DNA of 64,000 nucleotides from Corythucha ciliata (lineage: Eukaryota > Arthropoda > Insecta > Hemiptera > Tingidae). Below the pieces are notes generated by a model. It was not told the origin of the DNA, made no database searches, and was given only the letters and a program-made list of their open reading frames with translations. Below are positions 41,854 through 53,573 of the stretch, piece by piece (the stretch's first letter is position 1; the number at the start of each line of letters is the position of its first letter). The translations under genes and the position numbers were made by a program. Location of the stretch: the NCBI GenBank assembly GCA_038030265.1, contig CM075943.1, positions 6,262,001-6,326,000 of the forward strand, given 5' to 3'.

Positions 41854-42472
41854 GAGATGCACGACCTTTCGAAGTGGTGGGAATAGATTTAGATGCGGCC
41901 CTGTATTTCTGAGATCAGGCTGTAAGGCATGGATCTGCCTCTTCACATGTGCTGTAGTACGCGCCGTGCATCTGGAACTTGTGGACTCGCTGTCTACGGA
42001 AGCTTTTCTAATGGCCTTCAGAAGATTTGTCGCTAGAAGAGGACGACCGTCAAAGGTTATTAGCGACAACGGTACGAATTTTCGAGGTGCGTACAACCTC
42101 ATGCAAGATATTGACTGGGCTGAAGTAACCAAATACGGCAGTGTCGAACTAATTGACTGGCAGTTCATCCCCCCCACAGCAGCTTGGTGGGGTGGCTTTT
42201 GGGAGAGACTGATCCGGAGTGTGAAAGACCTTCTGAAGAGGACTCTTGGGCGTGCCTGTCTAAACAGGGTGGAATTCGAAACTCTGATTCAAGAAGTGGA
42301 GGCAATAATCAATTCCAGACCACTGACCTACATGTCTGAAGACCCAAATGACTTAGCACCTCTGACCCCGAAGATGTTTTTACGGGAGATCGAAATGGCG
42401 GGAGTTCCCGATCTAGAGGCAGTGGACGAGAACAATTTGAGAAGACGTGCTCGATATATCGTTTACGATTAA
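41854..42472 (+). pseudogene. BEL integrase catalytic core
   Basis: The first catalytic Asp lies in PFEVVGIDLDAAL (about 41866-41905), in the frame that stops soon after. The core resumes in the frame of VHLELVDSLSTEAF (from 41966), with SDNGTNF and WGGFWERLIRSVK, and ends at TAA 42470-42472. From 41995 on it is the same as copy A. Confidence 0.88.
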
Positions 42473-42737
42473 AGCAAGAGCTATGGCGTCGCTTTCGCTC
42501 AGAATATCTTGGGAATCTCCGCCCAGCAAAAGAATCCCATAAAACTGAAAGAACTCGTGAAATTCAAGTTGGCGAGTTGGCCTTGGTGGGAAACGACAAT
42601 CTAAAAAGAATTAAATGACCAATGGCAAGAGTCATAGAAACTGTTCCTGGAAGAGATGGCCTGACTCGAGTCGTGAAATTAAAAACGGCGACCGGCGAGC
42701 TTACACGACCAATTCAGAGAATACACCCCCTGGAGAT
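42473..42737 (+). pseudogene. BEL integrase tail, first part (copy B)
   Basis: Continues as in copy A (RFRSEYLGNL, VGELALVGNDN, then MARVIETVPGRDGLTRVV), with a stop at the LKRIK junction. It is cut after PLE by the hAT insertion at 42738 and resumes at 49435. Confidence 0.8.
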
Positions 42738-42885
42738 CAGGGGTGGGCAAAATACTTTGAAAATGTATTTTAAATACAAAGCCCAAAATACTTTCAAAAA
42801 TGTATTTTAAATACTGAAATACAAATACTTTTTGAATTGTATTTTGAATAAAATACAAATACAATTTAAAATACTTTTCAAAAAT

Positions 42886-43139
42886 TCGATTTCGACGGCA
42901 GATAGTGCGAAAAACACGAAAAATGAATAATTCAAAAATATCAGGTCCTTCAATAGACAAAATGTAGCAGCGCGAAATGGCGCTGCCCCGCGATGCGCAA
43001 AGAAAAGTAGGCAAGTTGTCACGAAGTATTTAGTACCGAACCGGCGAGCACTGGTGGATCGTGAGCTGAAAAGGAGTGAGGTCACTGGTGGACCTATATC
43101 GAGGCCCGAAATCTTCAAGAGGCCCCTAAAAGTCTCTAA
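42886..43139. other. Unassigned interior of the 6.7-kb hAT element
   Basis: Non-repeat sequence with a cagcgcgaaatggcgctg hairpin near 42968; no gene seen. Confidence 0.5.
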
Positions 43140-44560
43140 CTATACATAAAACCTCTATTGGTAACCTCTAAGGCCTTTTCCTAATTTTAGCCATGGTCTT
43201 TTCCATATATTGTAGGTAAATTACCGCTATTTCCACAGTCTATCCGCTAAACAGCGTTTATGCCAAGTTTAAACTGCGAATTTCTCCATTTTAGCCGCGA
43301 ATGAGTGCTTTTTGTCAACTTTAACAGCAAATTAGCGCTTTTCGCCGCAAATTAGCAACTGATTAGCGGGGTAATCCCCCCCCCCATAAAGACATATGTG
43401 CTTTTCCCCAACTTTAGCAGCAAAGTAGATTTGGTATCCTGTGAATCAGTGATGTTTCTTCAACTTTCCTCGAGTTGGTGTTTTCCACAATTTTAGCTGC
43501 AAATTAGCGATTTTTTCTAGCGGTTTACTCAGTATGAGCTGAAAATTACTCAATATTAGCCGTAAAATTCTCGAAATGTTTACCACAAATTAGAATTTTT
43601 TGTTCACCGTAACCATAAACTGCGGAATAGTGATTTCGTCTCAGTTTTAGCCGCGAATTTTGCGAGTTTTTCACTCATAGCCATATATTAGCGTGTTTTC
43701 TCAATTTTAGCCTCAAAGTCTCCCGAGGAAGCCGCGAATTAACGTATTTCCAATTTTTGACGAAAATTTAAATTTGTCACAATTTTAGCCGTAAATTAGC
43801 GCTTTTTCGTAATTTTAGGAGTGCAGTAGCTATTTCTAGCCCGTGTATTAGCGAATTTTGTTCATTTTAGCCACGAATTGGCGTTTTCCGATATTTTTAC
43901 TGCAAATCGGCAATTCTTCCATTTTTGACAGTGAATTAGCACTTTTTGTTTCAATTTAGGCTGAAAATTAACTTTTCTCTTTATTCTAGCCAGAATAATT
44001 ACTGATTTTCTCTATATTAGCCGCAAATTGGCACCGCATTAGTAATTTTTTTCAATTTTAATTATATGTAGAATGAGGCTTCATCTCAGTTCTAGCCGTG
44101 AATCAGTGTTTTTTCTTTTACTTATAACCATGAATTTGCCGTTTGCCTCAATTTTAGCCACAAAGTTGTTGTCAGAAGGCGGAATTAGAAATTCCAACAC
44201 ACTTTAGCCGCGATTATTTTCCTCAATTTTAGCCGTAAATTCGCGTTTTTTTCAACTTTAGCTGCTTTGAAGCGTTTCTGTAATCTGTGAATTCGCGAAT
44301 TACCTTAATTTTTCAGCCACGAATTCGTGATATCCTCAAATGTTAGCCGGGAATAACACTTTTTCCCAATTTGAGCTGAAAACGAGAGTTTTTATTTATT
44401 TATGACAGGCTAGTTATAGTGAATTTTTCAATATTAGCTGGTTTTTTTTTTTACACTTCAGTCCCACGTTGGCATTTTTCCTTCAATTTTTGCTATGGAT
44501 TAGCGTTTATTGTTTAGTTTTAGCCTCGAACAGAAACTACGCATTTGAGTTTTGTCAATT
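43140..44560. repeat. ~30-bp satellite block 4 (inside hAT)
   Basis: Units such as ccgcgaattagcgctttttctcaattttag in the same orientation as 30250-36190, with a poly-C at 43376. Confidence 0.8.
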
Positions 44561-44916
44561 TTTCAAGGTTTAGTGACTTTGTGGGTCGCGCTCTCTTCGG
44601 TATACCAGTGGCGAAGCGTGCCTTATTTGTATGTGTAAGCAACCCCCCCCCCATCATGTATGGTTGGAGAAGGCCTATTAGGGCCCGGGGGTACCGAACA
44701 TTATCTGTTTGCTGCATATATTATATAACTCATCCCCACAGAGATCATTAGTTACATTCGACGTCAGATTTCACGAGATTAGCGTGAGACTTCGCATAGG
44801 TAGTCGAGAACCATCCGATGAATTTGATCATTTTCGGCCTAGTATAACCGTTTTTCGCTTACGTACCTGCCGAGTGAAGCAAAACTCGATCAATTGGGTC
44901 TAAACTGTACCCGACC

Positions 44917-46893
44917 CAGTGGCGGATCCAAGGGAGGGGCCACCGGGGCCATGGCCCCTCCCTTGGAGTCGAGGTCACTTGCGCAAAAAAAAAAAATCAC
45001 CAAAATCTCTTACGAAATCCTATCGAGGAGGGGTGATTACCTCTAATTTTAGGGTAATTTTGTCAGAGACTCGAGGGTGGAACGCGACCACGTCAAGGGA
45101 AAAATGAATGCGAAAGGTCTCGCCAAGGGCAAACTTTAAGCGAAACGTCACATTGTGGGGGAAAAAAACTTTTTCGAAAGGCCGCGGCACAACGAGTAAA
45201 CTATACGCAAAATGCCCCACGGCGGGCAAAACGCAACATTTGGGAAAACACTCACGTGAATCGTTCATCTTTGTTTTGTTGGTTTTCTTAGTTTTGCCTT
45301 AGTGGCGATAAGATTGCTGATGAGGGGCACGGGGATTGGGCCCGAAATGCATACTGTCAAAAACTACGCGGCTGTAATTGTTCAAATTTAAATAACCAAC
45401 TTTCCATTTAACACTCACGTGAATCGCCACTTTCAATGAGACATTTACGTGAAATGCAGTGTCAAGGGAAACAAATAATGCGAAACGCTTCTCCAAGAGC
45501 AATGTTAAGGTGACATTATTGTCTATTTTATGAAAAAACTCGTCGGTTTCACGAAAAAATGGTCAATTTCATAACGAAATTGTCTGTTTTATGAGAAAAA
45601 GGAGAAAACGTTCAATTTTGTAAAGCATCTTAAGCCTATGAGCATAATGGTTGATTTTATGAGAAAATTTTCACTCTAAAAGGTATCAATTCGATGAGTA
45701 CATAGTCAGTTTGGTAAGATAATAGTCAATTTTATGAAGAAAATGACAATTGTAAAAGGAATTGTCAATATAATGAGAAAATTGCCTTTTTTGAATGAAT
45801 TTGCAGAAATGATCAATGTAAGAGTGAATTCTCAATTTTATGAGGAAATTGTCACTTTTATGCGGAAATAGTATGCTTTATAAGGAAATGGTCACTTTCA
45901 TTAGGAAATGGTAAAATTTATGGGGAAATTGTTAATTATATGAGGAATTGTCAATTTTTAGAGTAAATTGTCTCTTTTACGAGGAAATTTTCACTTTTAT
46001 GGGGAAATTGTCAATTTTATGGAGAAATAATAATTTTTGTGTGGAAATTGTCTAGATTATGAGGAAATTGACAAGTTTTTGAGGAAATTGTCTATTTTGT
46101 GGTGAGATTGTCAATTTTTTTAGGAAATTGTCAATTCTATCAGGAAATTGTATTATGTTAAAAGGAAATTTGTCAATTTTATGAAGAAATACTCAATTTT
46201 ATGGGGGAATTACCAATTTTATGAGGAAATCGTGAATTTTATGAGAAAATTGTATGCTTTACAAGGAAATGTCAATTTCACGAAGAGACTGTCAATTTTA
46301 TGAGAAAAGTGTCAATTATATGAGAAATTGTCCCTTTTATGAGGAAATTGTCAATTTTATTGGGAAATTTCCAATTTTACGAGGAAAGTGTAAATTTCAT
46401 GAGGAGACTGTCAATTTTATCAACAGCCAATTTCGGTAAATTTGTTTGCCAGTAAACCAACTTGACTGGGTGGCCTATTTCAGTGACCGATTGCTCCGAT
46501 TTTGCGCACTAAGAACAGTTTTTAGATGGTTTCACTCGATAAACAGTAATTTCGCTCACTAAAAAAACCCAATTTTAAGGGTTAAAATTACAGTGCTAGC
46601 CGTGAGACATAAGAGCTTCCCCTCCACCACGGCGCTGAGTTTACTTCATTCGGCGGGAGGCGTATTTTTGCCAAACTAATAGTTCACGTTACGATGAATG
46701 TTGTTTTTTTTTTCATGTTTTCGACCTTTGGGTTTCCTTAATTTTCCGATTTTTCAATTATCAGAGATTGAGACCATTGATAACGGTGTCTGTCTGGATA
46801 ACTGTGTGACGTGTGGTATATTTCTAGGGCAGGGGGCCGGATGGTGTCATATAATATGGCCCCCTCCTTAAGCTGACTTTGGATCCGCGCCTG
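44917..46893. mobile_element. Nested non-autonomous hAT element (TSD ACCCGACC)
   Basis: The left end cagtggcggatccaa and right end (reverse complement caggcgcggatccaa) agree at 13 of 15 bases. They are flanked by ACCCGACC at 44909-44916 and 46894-46901. It lies wholly inside the 6.7-kb element, so it inserted later. A ggggccatggcccc palindrome lies near the left end. The interior is a 20-bp minisatellite and contains no gene. The end sequence is shared with the element at 55053-55599. Confidence 0.9.
45510..46440. repeat. ~20-bp gaggaaattgtcaattttat minisatellite
   Basis: About forty degenerate units of 20-24 bp confined to the nested hAT element. Unit order is irregular, with variants gtcactttta and gtctattttg. 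Confidence 0.85.
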
Positions 46894-47407
46894 ACCCGAC
46901 CCAACAATTTCAACAAAAACGGTCGAGTATTTTCACATCAGAAATCGACAGACAGACATTCTGCTAAAATAATCTAAATCCATAGTTTTAGGGTAGAACT
47001 ATTACTAGAAGTTAGGCTTTTGGACGTACGGACTAACCATGAGTCCAAGACTATCTCATTGTTAAATGTCGAGGAAATAAAACGGTACAATTTACCACGA
47101 AGTGTGAAATATTGTTCAAAATTAATAAAATGAATTGAAAAATATTGAAAAATAGCAGGCCAGTCATGGTTTCTTTCACCCGAAAAGTTTCTACAACGGG
47201 CTCGTTCGTTATCGGCTTTCTCCGGGACTTGTATGTGTTTTCAAAGTTGCTTACAGGAGAGGTTTGAAGCGCGGCGCGATGGATGGTAGTGGGAAGGCAG
47301 GTGGGGTGGGAAAGATATGGAGCGGGTAACCTCCCAACCTGTCTTCGTTTCTAGGATTGCTTACAAGCCTACCGTTTCGTTGGGACTTGGGAGGCTCCTA
47401 GGGCTGG

Positions 47408-47536
47408 GGGTCAACCATGAGCTAGCGTTAAAAAATTAACGCAAGCGGTAACTGAGGACGCTCTATCACAAATAATGTTATAACGCCATAGATACCGCGT
47501 TTTGACGGTATTTTTACGCTAGCTCATGGTTGACCC
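47408..47536. mobile_element. 129-bp MITE-like inverted repeat
   Basis: gggtcaaccatgagctagcgt at 47408-47428 is the exact reverse complement of 47516-47536. The sequence between has its own smaller symmetry. No target duplication is clear, so the class is unknown. Confidence 0.65.
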
Positions 47537-47780
47537 TCTGGAGTTACTGAAGAACAGTGAAGCCCGCACGCTCTTCTGAACAAATGCATGAGGCGATATT
47601 TGTTCGCTATCGTTAATTGCTATTGACAAAAACTACCTCATAATAATAATAGTTTTTGTCAGATGGACATTAATGAATAAATCTGTCGCCGGTATTTTAA
47701 TTAATAAATTAATTAGTCTGATATTATCCGGACGACGATGGAAGGGCATAGCCCAACACGATTCGAGTTTCGAGAAAAAA

Positions 47781-47855
47781 TGGCACCCCGGCGGGATTTG
47801 AACCCGCAACCTCTGGATTACCAGTCCAGCACGCTGCCATTTGCGCCACGGAGAC
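47781..47855 (-). tRNA. tRNA-like gene, left arm (anticodon GGT)
   Basis: Identical to the right-arm copy but on the minus strand; the T6 run is at 47775-47780 read in reverse. See that entry for the fold. Confidence 0.65.
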
Positions 47856-47924
47856 GCTTATGGGAGTCGTACTCCGAGGGATAAGCTAAGCCGAACCCCA
47901 CCCAGGTCCATTGTTTCTCGGAGT

Positions 47925-47999
47925 GTCTCCGTGGCGCAAATGGCAGCGTGCTGGACTGGTAATCCAGAGGTTGCGGGTTCAAATCCCGCCGGGGTGCCA
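47925..47999 (+). tRNA. tRNA-like gene, right arm (anticodon GGT)
   Basis: Begins gtctccgtggcgcaaatggc. The anticodon stem ctgga/tccag with loop ctggtaa is perfect and has T33; the T arm gcggg-ttcaaat-cccgc is perfect. Box B ggttcaaatcc is good and box A tggcgcaaatgg is one base off. It is followed by ccatttttt, a Pol III stop. The literal anticodon GGT would be Thr, but the first 15 bases are those of a eukaryotic tRNA-Asn (GTT), so a one-base anticodon change is possible. The acceptor ends (gtctccg and cggggtg) pair poorly at the tip, which favours a pseudogene or SINE head. Confidence 0.65.
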
Positions 48000-48339
48000 T
48001 TTTTTCTCGAAACTCGAATCGTGTTGGGCTATGCCCTTCCATCGTCGTCCGGATAATATCAGACTAATTAATTTATTAAATAGTTTTTGTCAATTACAGC
48101 CATAACTACTGATCTATTAATTTATATTTAGTTCATGCTTTTAAAGAAAATGCCAAAACTGTAAGCAATGCTTACACTGCTTACATGGACGCTTCGCCCC
48201 TGCGGTATACAAATTAACGGCCAACGAAAAATTTTGAGATCTTTTTTATAAAGACAATGAAAAATTGGGAAAATACGAACTCGCGATCAAACTGACTAAT
48301 GTTGTTTTTTAACATAATGTTTGTTATTTTTAAAAATAA

Positions 48340-48920
48340 AAATTGAGGTTTGTTAGCTGTTCGCACGCTACAACTTTAACCAATTTTGGCCACGGGTTAG
48401 CGCTTTTAAACAATTTCAGCAGTGCAGTAGGGATTCTTTCGTTTGTATGGCGATTTTCCTCCATTTTAGCCACGATTTGGCGTTTTCCTCGTTTTCAGCT
48501 GCAGTTTAGCCATTTTTTAGCAGCCAATTAGCACTTTTTTCTCAGTTTGAGTTGAAAATTAGTGTTTTTCTTAAAGTTGGCTCCGCTAATTAATATTTTT
48601 GTCAATTCTAGCCGCGTACTTTTTTTAGGTTTTAGCCCGCGAGAGCAATTTTTGTCTACGGATTAGCGCTGTTTCTCAGTTTGAGCCTCGATTCTTTCAG
48701 AAGCTATACAGATTTTCGTTTTCTCAATTTCAGCCGCGAATTATTGATTTTTCTTCATTTCAGCTGTGAAATAGCGTTTTCTGATAATTTTGCAGCGAAT
48801 TAGCACATTATCTATTCTCTTTTTTTAAATTAATAGGCGATTTTTCGCCATTTGAGTTGTGAATTGGCCATTTTGTCCAGTTTAAACTCGAATTAGCGTT
48901 GTTTTTCGCAATAATTGCCA
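48340..48920. repeat. ~30-bp satellite block 5 (inside hAT)
   Basis: ttttagccacg...ttggcgttttc-type units, same orientation as 43140-44560. Confidence 0.75.
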
Positions 48921-49205
48921 CGAGTTTTGTTTACTTGTACAGCTTTGTGTACTTGTAGGCTAGGGCTCTGTATGATCCATTTTTGTGCAAAGTTTCCATC
49001 CGCTAGCATCATTTTTGCGGCAGTTGTGCTAACAAGGAATTCGGAACTTCCACCTCCCACCATGAGTACCCTTCCCTCTCCACTTTTTCGAAAAATGAAA
49101 ACGTCAATCGAAGGCTGTTATTACACCGGGTTTTTGTGCCAAATATGGTGTCACTAAGTTAGGTTATACTGGTGAATGGCGGCGAAGAAGTGGAAACTAA
49201 AGAAC
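48921..49205. other. Unassigned interior near the right hAT end
   Basis: No gene or clear repeat; followed by the subterminal aaaatac repeats. Confidence 0.45.
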
Positions 49206-49434
49206 GTTGAAATTAAAAGTATTTGTATTTGTATTTGTATTTTCGTTGAGTGTGAAATATAAAATACTTTTGAAAATGTATTTCAAATACAAAGCCCAAA
49301 ATACTTTCAAAAATGTATTTTAAATACAGAAATACAATTACTTTTCCAAAAGTATTTAAATACAGTTACAAAATACGTATTTTGTATTTAAAATACAAAG
49401 TATTTTAAATACTCAAGTATCTTGCCCACCCCTG

Positions 49435-49632
49435 CTGGAGATGACACAAACCACGGTTCCTGCGCAGTACCTACCGGACAACACTTATGATGAAGAAACC
49501 AGCGACATGAGAGACACGGGACCATTGTCTCCTGTGACCAAATTTGACGCCGAAAATAAAACCACAACCAGGTCGGGTCGAGTAGTTCGGCCACCAACAA
49601 AAAATGGACTTGTAAAGAAACGATATTCGTGA
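49435..49632 (+). pseudogene. BEL integrase tail, last part (copy B)
   Basis: Resumes after the hAT insertion with the duplicated target bases, then MTQTTVPAQYLPDN and RSGRVVRPP, ending KKRYS at TGA 49630-49632, same as copy A 737-926. Confidence 0.8.
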
Positions 49633-49756
49633 GTGTTTCGAGGTTATTATGCCCTTTTTGTAACGAGCATGTGCAAAGTGTTAACTGGCTTGTTTTGATC
49701 TGTCTTGTTTCCTATTTCATTTTGTAAAATTAATATCATTAATTTTGGAGGGAGGA

Positions 49757-50084
49757 TGTTGAGAACCGCTAAATTTATAACTTGGAAAAAACCTCCCCCA
49801 CAAAGCCACAAGGTTATGTTGGCAGAAGACTCATGCGGGAATGAAAATGAAAAGCCATGTGTGTGGTTTTTAGCTGTTTTGTTAAAAGAGAAAAATATAG
49901 TTCGTTTCGTTTTGTTTTGATTGTCGAACTGATGACTGATTTTGAAGTTTGAACCCCCTCGAGTTCACAATCCCTGATTGACACAAAACCGAAAGGTGAG
50001 TTTGCATGAGTTTAATATGTTGTCGTTATAAGCCGGAGCAATTTACGCGATGAACGATTCCCCTTTGTGCGTGAAAATATAACA
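49757..50084 (+). repeat. BEL 3' LTR (copy B)
   Basis: 328 bp, preceded by the purine tract ggagggagga and followed by attta(c). Confidence 0.93.
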
Positions 50085-52150
50085 ATTTACAATGTATACA
50101 CTCATATCAGAATTCATATGGGTCGTTATTGGCAACTAATCACGATCAATTTTAAACGAGATCAATTTTGTTGATTAAAATGGGCCCAAGTTTACAATTT
50201 TTAGAGCGTGAATAGTCATTTTGGAGATTGTCAGGGCACGAATCATCAGTTCAGTCATTTTCATTGCACGAACGGTCAATTATGGCCATTTTTGGAGCGC
50301 GAGTGGTTCGTTTTTGCTATTTAAAGGTCAAGTGTTCGCCAGTGTTTAAGCCTTTTCAAGGCGCGAATCTGAGAGTTCACTGTGAGTGACTTGTAGGTTA
50401 ATTTTTTTGGTATTTATTTAGGAAGAGACTAGGGGCCACATCGGTCGGGCCAAATTGGCTTTTCAGGGAGCAAACCCCGTCGAAATAGGTTTCTGACGTG
50501 CCAGATGTACACTGGTTTTAGAAAGAAACAAACCGGAGAATTGCCTTTTTTAATACGACAAAGGCTAAAATTGGTTATTCAATTAGCCAAAACCGTAAAA
50601 TTGAGTTCTGCGAGTATCAAATCCGCGTAAAATTTGGTAATCGAAAATCCCTAATCAGTGTACAATTACACGATTGGCTATATAATTATGCTTGTGACTT
50701 TGTGAACGGAATAACTAAAAAATACACATAGTGCATTTAGAGAAAGGCTTTTATGCTGAGAATTTGAGATAACAATGAGGTACAGGACTATCGTCCGAAA
50801 TATAGAGGGGTTTTAAACTTTCAGAGTGGTATTTTAGGAAGGAGGGCTCTAGACAGTAATAATTGCACTGGGCTGCACCTGTGTATCCCCTCTTATACCT
50901 TCACACCATCCTCTGAATAACGGTGCTCCCTTGTTTTCTTTTTTTTTATCTCTAGAAAACAAGGCTCTGTGCAGGGCACAGGTGCAGGAATCCCTGACGA
51001 AAACGGTACATGATGGTTAGGGGGTAAAAGCGCGTTTTTGGACCGGGGGGGGGATCCTGAGTTTACAGCTTTGGAGGGGACATTAACTCTAATCTACTAA
51101 TAAGGTAACAATATACCTAAATGGCAAAAGTATATCAGTCGTCCTGGTGAAGGAGGGTGGGGGGGAGAATAACGATATGCTGCAGAACAATGATGAGCCG
51201 ATGGGTTAATGTTAAAAGAGAATCACAATCAATATTCGGAGTCCGCTCCCCCACCCCCAATCTATCCAAGAAGCACGATTAGCCGAAACAATCAATTTCT
51301 TTCTGATGAGAGAAGCAAATAAGTGGGCGGGGGGACTCGGAATAAAAGAATTCTGTAGCAAAAAAAAAAGTTCTTCGCCTTGACTTATAAAAAGACGAGG
51401 AAAAATCCTAACGAGCAATAAGGGAGGGACAATAAAATTACAATCAAAGTATTCCGCCCTCCCCCCCCCACTGGAGGCGAGGGAACTGTTAAGGAAGGTT
51501 TGAAAGTTCAAAGGAGATGTAAAGTTCTGTCGTTCAGGCCGGTTCAATCAAACTCCTGTAAATAATTAGTGTCTTTTAAATAATTTAATTATATTTTAGA
51601 GTGTGGGTAGGGGGAGAGGGAAGGAATCCAAGAAGGTGGTGGCTTGATACTATGTAAGGGGGTGCTAGAAAGGAAATATCACAATGAAACGCGGCGCGTG
51701 ACAAGCCTATAAGGCATGATGTCGGTGGGATGGGGAAGGAGCTTAATTATGTTAATTAAGATTTTATTAAAGATTTTCCTCAACCTTGTTTTCATTGTCA
51801 TGTTAAAATCATTCGTTTTAAAGATACGTACTACAGGTGTCCGTTATAATTATTACAAAGAACTGTCTACTTAGCATTAAAATTCAACAATTTTTCCTTT
51901 AAAAAACAACAAATTCTTCAAATTTCGCCCAAGAAACAAATTTGACAAAGCAAAAATGGCAAATTTTCGTGGAGATAAGGCCAATTTGTGCCAAGAAACT
52001 GGCAAAGTGCCTCGGAAACTGACAATTTTCCCTCCAAATGATCCGCAATATTTGGGCTTTGAAAGGGTAAAACCCGCGAACTTGATTTCTCAGGCACCAA
52101 AAGCACCAAATTCCAGTTTGATGGGGTGAAATCCGTGGATTATAGCCATT
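50085..52150. other. Non-coding flank of BEL insertion (copy B)
   Basis: Same content as 1381-3490, without the second palindrome arm found at 1728-1741 and with shorter poly-C runs. Confidence 0.75.
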
Positions 52151-52154
52151 TCAT

Positions 52155-52737
52155 TACTGTGGTTGGGCCCATGCTGTGGTCGGACCATTGCTGTGGTTGG
52201 AGAATAAATTACTGTGGTTGGACCTTGACTGAGGTTGGACCTTGACTGAGGTTGGACATTTGCTGTGGTTGGACCATTGTTGTGGTTGGACCATTGTTGT
52301 GGTTGGACCATTGCTGTGGCTGGAACATGTCTGCGGCTTGACATTAGCTGTGGTTGTACCTTCGCTGTGGTTGGACCTTGAGTGTGGTTGGACCTTTGCT
52401 GTGGTTGGACCATTGTTGTGGTTGGACCATTGCTGTGGTTGGACTATTGCTGTGGTTGGACCATGGCTGTGGTCGGACATTATAGCTGTGCTTGCACCTT
52501 GACTGTGGTTTGGCCCTTGCTATGGTTTGACCTTGACGGTGGTTGGACCCTGGCTGTGGTTGGACAATTTCTGAGGTAACATAATTGCTGTTGTTGGACA
52601 CTTGCAATGATTAGATCTTTGCTGTGACTGGAGCTTGGATGTGGTTGGACCATTCCTGTGATTAGGGCATTACTGTTGTTGGACCATTGCTGTGTTTGGA
52701 CCTTGACTGTGGTTAGGCCCTTGCTGTGGTTGTAGTT
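52155..52737. repeat. 17-bp minisatellite, uninterrupted (copy B)
   Basis: Same array as 3495-4045 plus 12550-12655 but without the gypsy insertion. One or more units near 52600-52660 differ, so the two arrays have also changed in unit content. Confidence 0.9.
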
Positions 52738-52749
52738 CGAGAGCTAGCG

Positions 52750-53150
52750 ACAGTCCCATTCAACCGGAAGAACATAGTCACTAAATGTGAGCAAAATGAT
52801 GGCATTTGACCCCCTATTTACGGGTCCGGAAGTCTGCCATGCTCTGTATCTGGGGCCTAAGGATTTTATAGCTAATTAAAGTCCTTATAATTTGGGACAT
52901 GAATTTAACCAGAAGAACATAGTCCAGAAACTAGTCTAATTCGAAAGGTTTTTTGGAGCTGATTACGAATATGATCGTCTGCCTGGGGCATTTGCCCTCG
53001 GTGGCCAGTAAACTCCTTAAATCAGGGATTAATTAACCGGAAGAACTAAGTCCGGAAAATGGTCTTTTGCGACACGTTTCATGTGGCTGAATACGAAAAT
53101 GACCGTCTGCCGGTGTCTGCCTGGGGCACTTGCCCTTAGTGACCACTGCA
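52750..53150. repeat. ~140-bp tandem array, about three units (copy B)
   Basis: ttaacc(g/a)gaagaacatagtc units; the junction near 52982 joins the first half of one unit to the second half of the next, removing about one unit compared with copy A. Confidence 0.8.
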
Positions 53151-53154
53151 GAGC

Positions 53155-53570
53155 TTGGCTGTGATTGGACCCTTGCTTTGGGTGGACCCTCGCTGTGGTT
53201 GGACCATTGCTGTGGTTGGACCATTGCTGTGAATTGGATCATTATTGTGGTTGGACCATTGATTTGCTTGGACCTTGGCTGTGGAGCAATTTCATCATTC
53301 GGTGCAAAATTGTAATGCGACATTGTAAGTTTCCGTTCTGAATATTAAAACAAATCTAGTTTTTGGCTTCAATTTTCCATAATTGCTAGTTTCGGGCCTG
53401 CTTTGTTTAGTGGCCGTAAAATCCGCGTGCTAGCCGGCCATGATGGCGCTGTCTGTGGCTGCTATTCTGCCTAAGAATAGCCGCGGTACTACAACATTAA
53501 TAATAATAACGTTTTTGTTGCAATAAGGCCAGTAAGGCAGAACAACGTCAAATAAATAAATTAGTTTCAC
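53155..53570. other. Minisatellite block and non-LTR 3' flank (copy B)
   Basis: 53155-53290 is the second 17-bp block, longer here than in A; the rest equals 13290-13570. Confidence 0.55.
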
Positions 53571-53573
53571 AAT

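Larger units (their letters stand above)
47701..48079. repeat. Perfect 155-bp palindrome arms carrying tRNA-like genes
   Basis: 47701-47855 is, base for base, the reverse complement of 47925-48079, separated by 69 bp that itself has actccgag/ctcggagt arms. Each arm holds one tRNA-like gene with a T6 run and about 70 bp of shared outer flank. The perfection implies a recent origin or ongoing correction between arms. Confidence 0.95.
42738..49434. mobile_element. 6.7-kb non-autonomous hAT element (TSD CTGGAGAT)
   Basis: The left end caggggtgggcaaaatactt and right end (reverse complement caggggtgggcaagatactt) match at 19 of 20 bases. They are flanked by the 8-mer CTGGAGAT at 42730-42737 and 49435-49442. 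Copy A has a single CTGGAGAT at 730-737, the empty site. Subterminal aaaatacttt/aaagtattt repeats (42755-42885, 49210-49415) resemble ends of known hAT families. No transposase frame is found; the inside is satellite, a second hAT element and a tRNA-like palindrome. Confidence 0.95.
37347..50084 (+). mobile_element. Full-length BEL/Pao retrotransposon, defective
   Basis: The LTRs at both ends are 328 bp and near-identical. ATTAC precedes the 5' LTR (37342-37346); ATTTAC follows the 3' LTR here and ATTAC follows it in copy A, so the target duplication is the BEL-typical 5 bp. Without the nested hAT element (42738-49434) its length is about 6 kb. Gag, protease and most of RT are one open frame; RNase H and integrase are frameshifted. 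Confidence 0.93.

Noticed and set aside
45510..46440. CRISPR-like regular repeats
   Set aside because: Units are short, degenerate and without spacers of constant length; this is a eukaryotic minisatellite in a hAT element.
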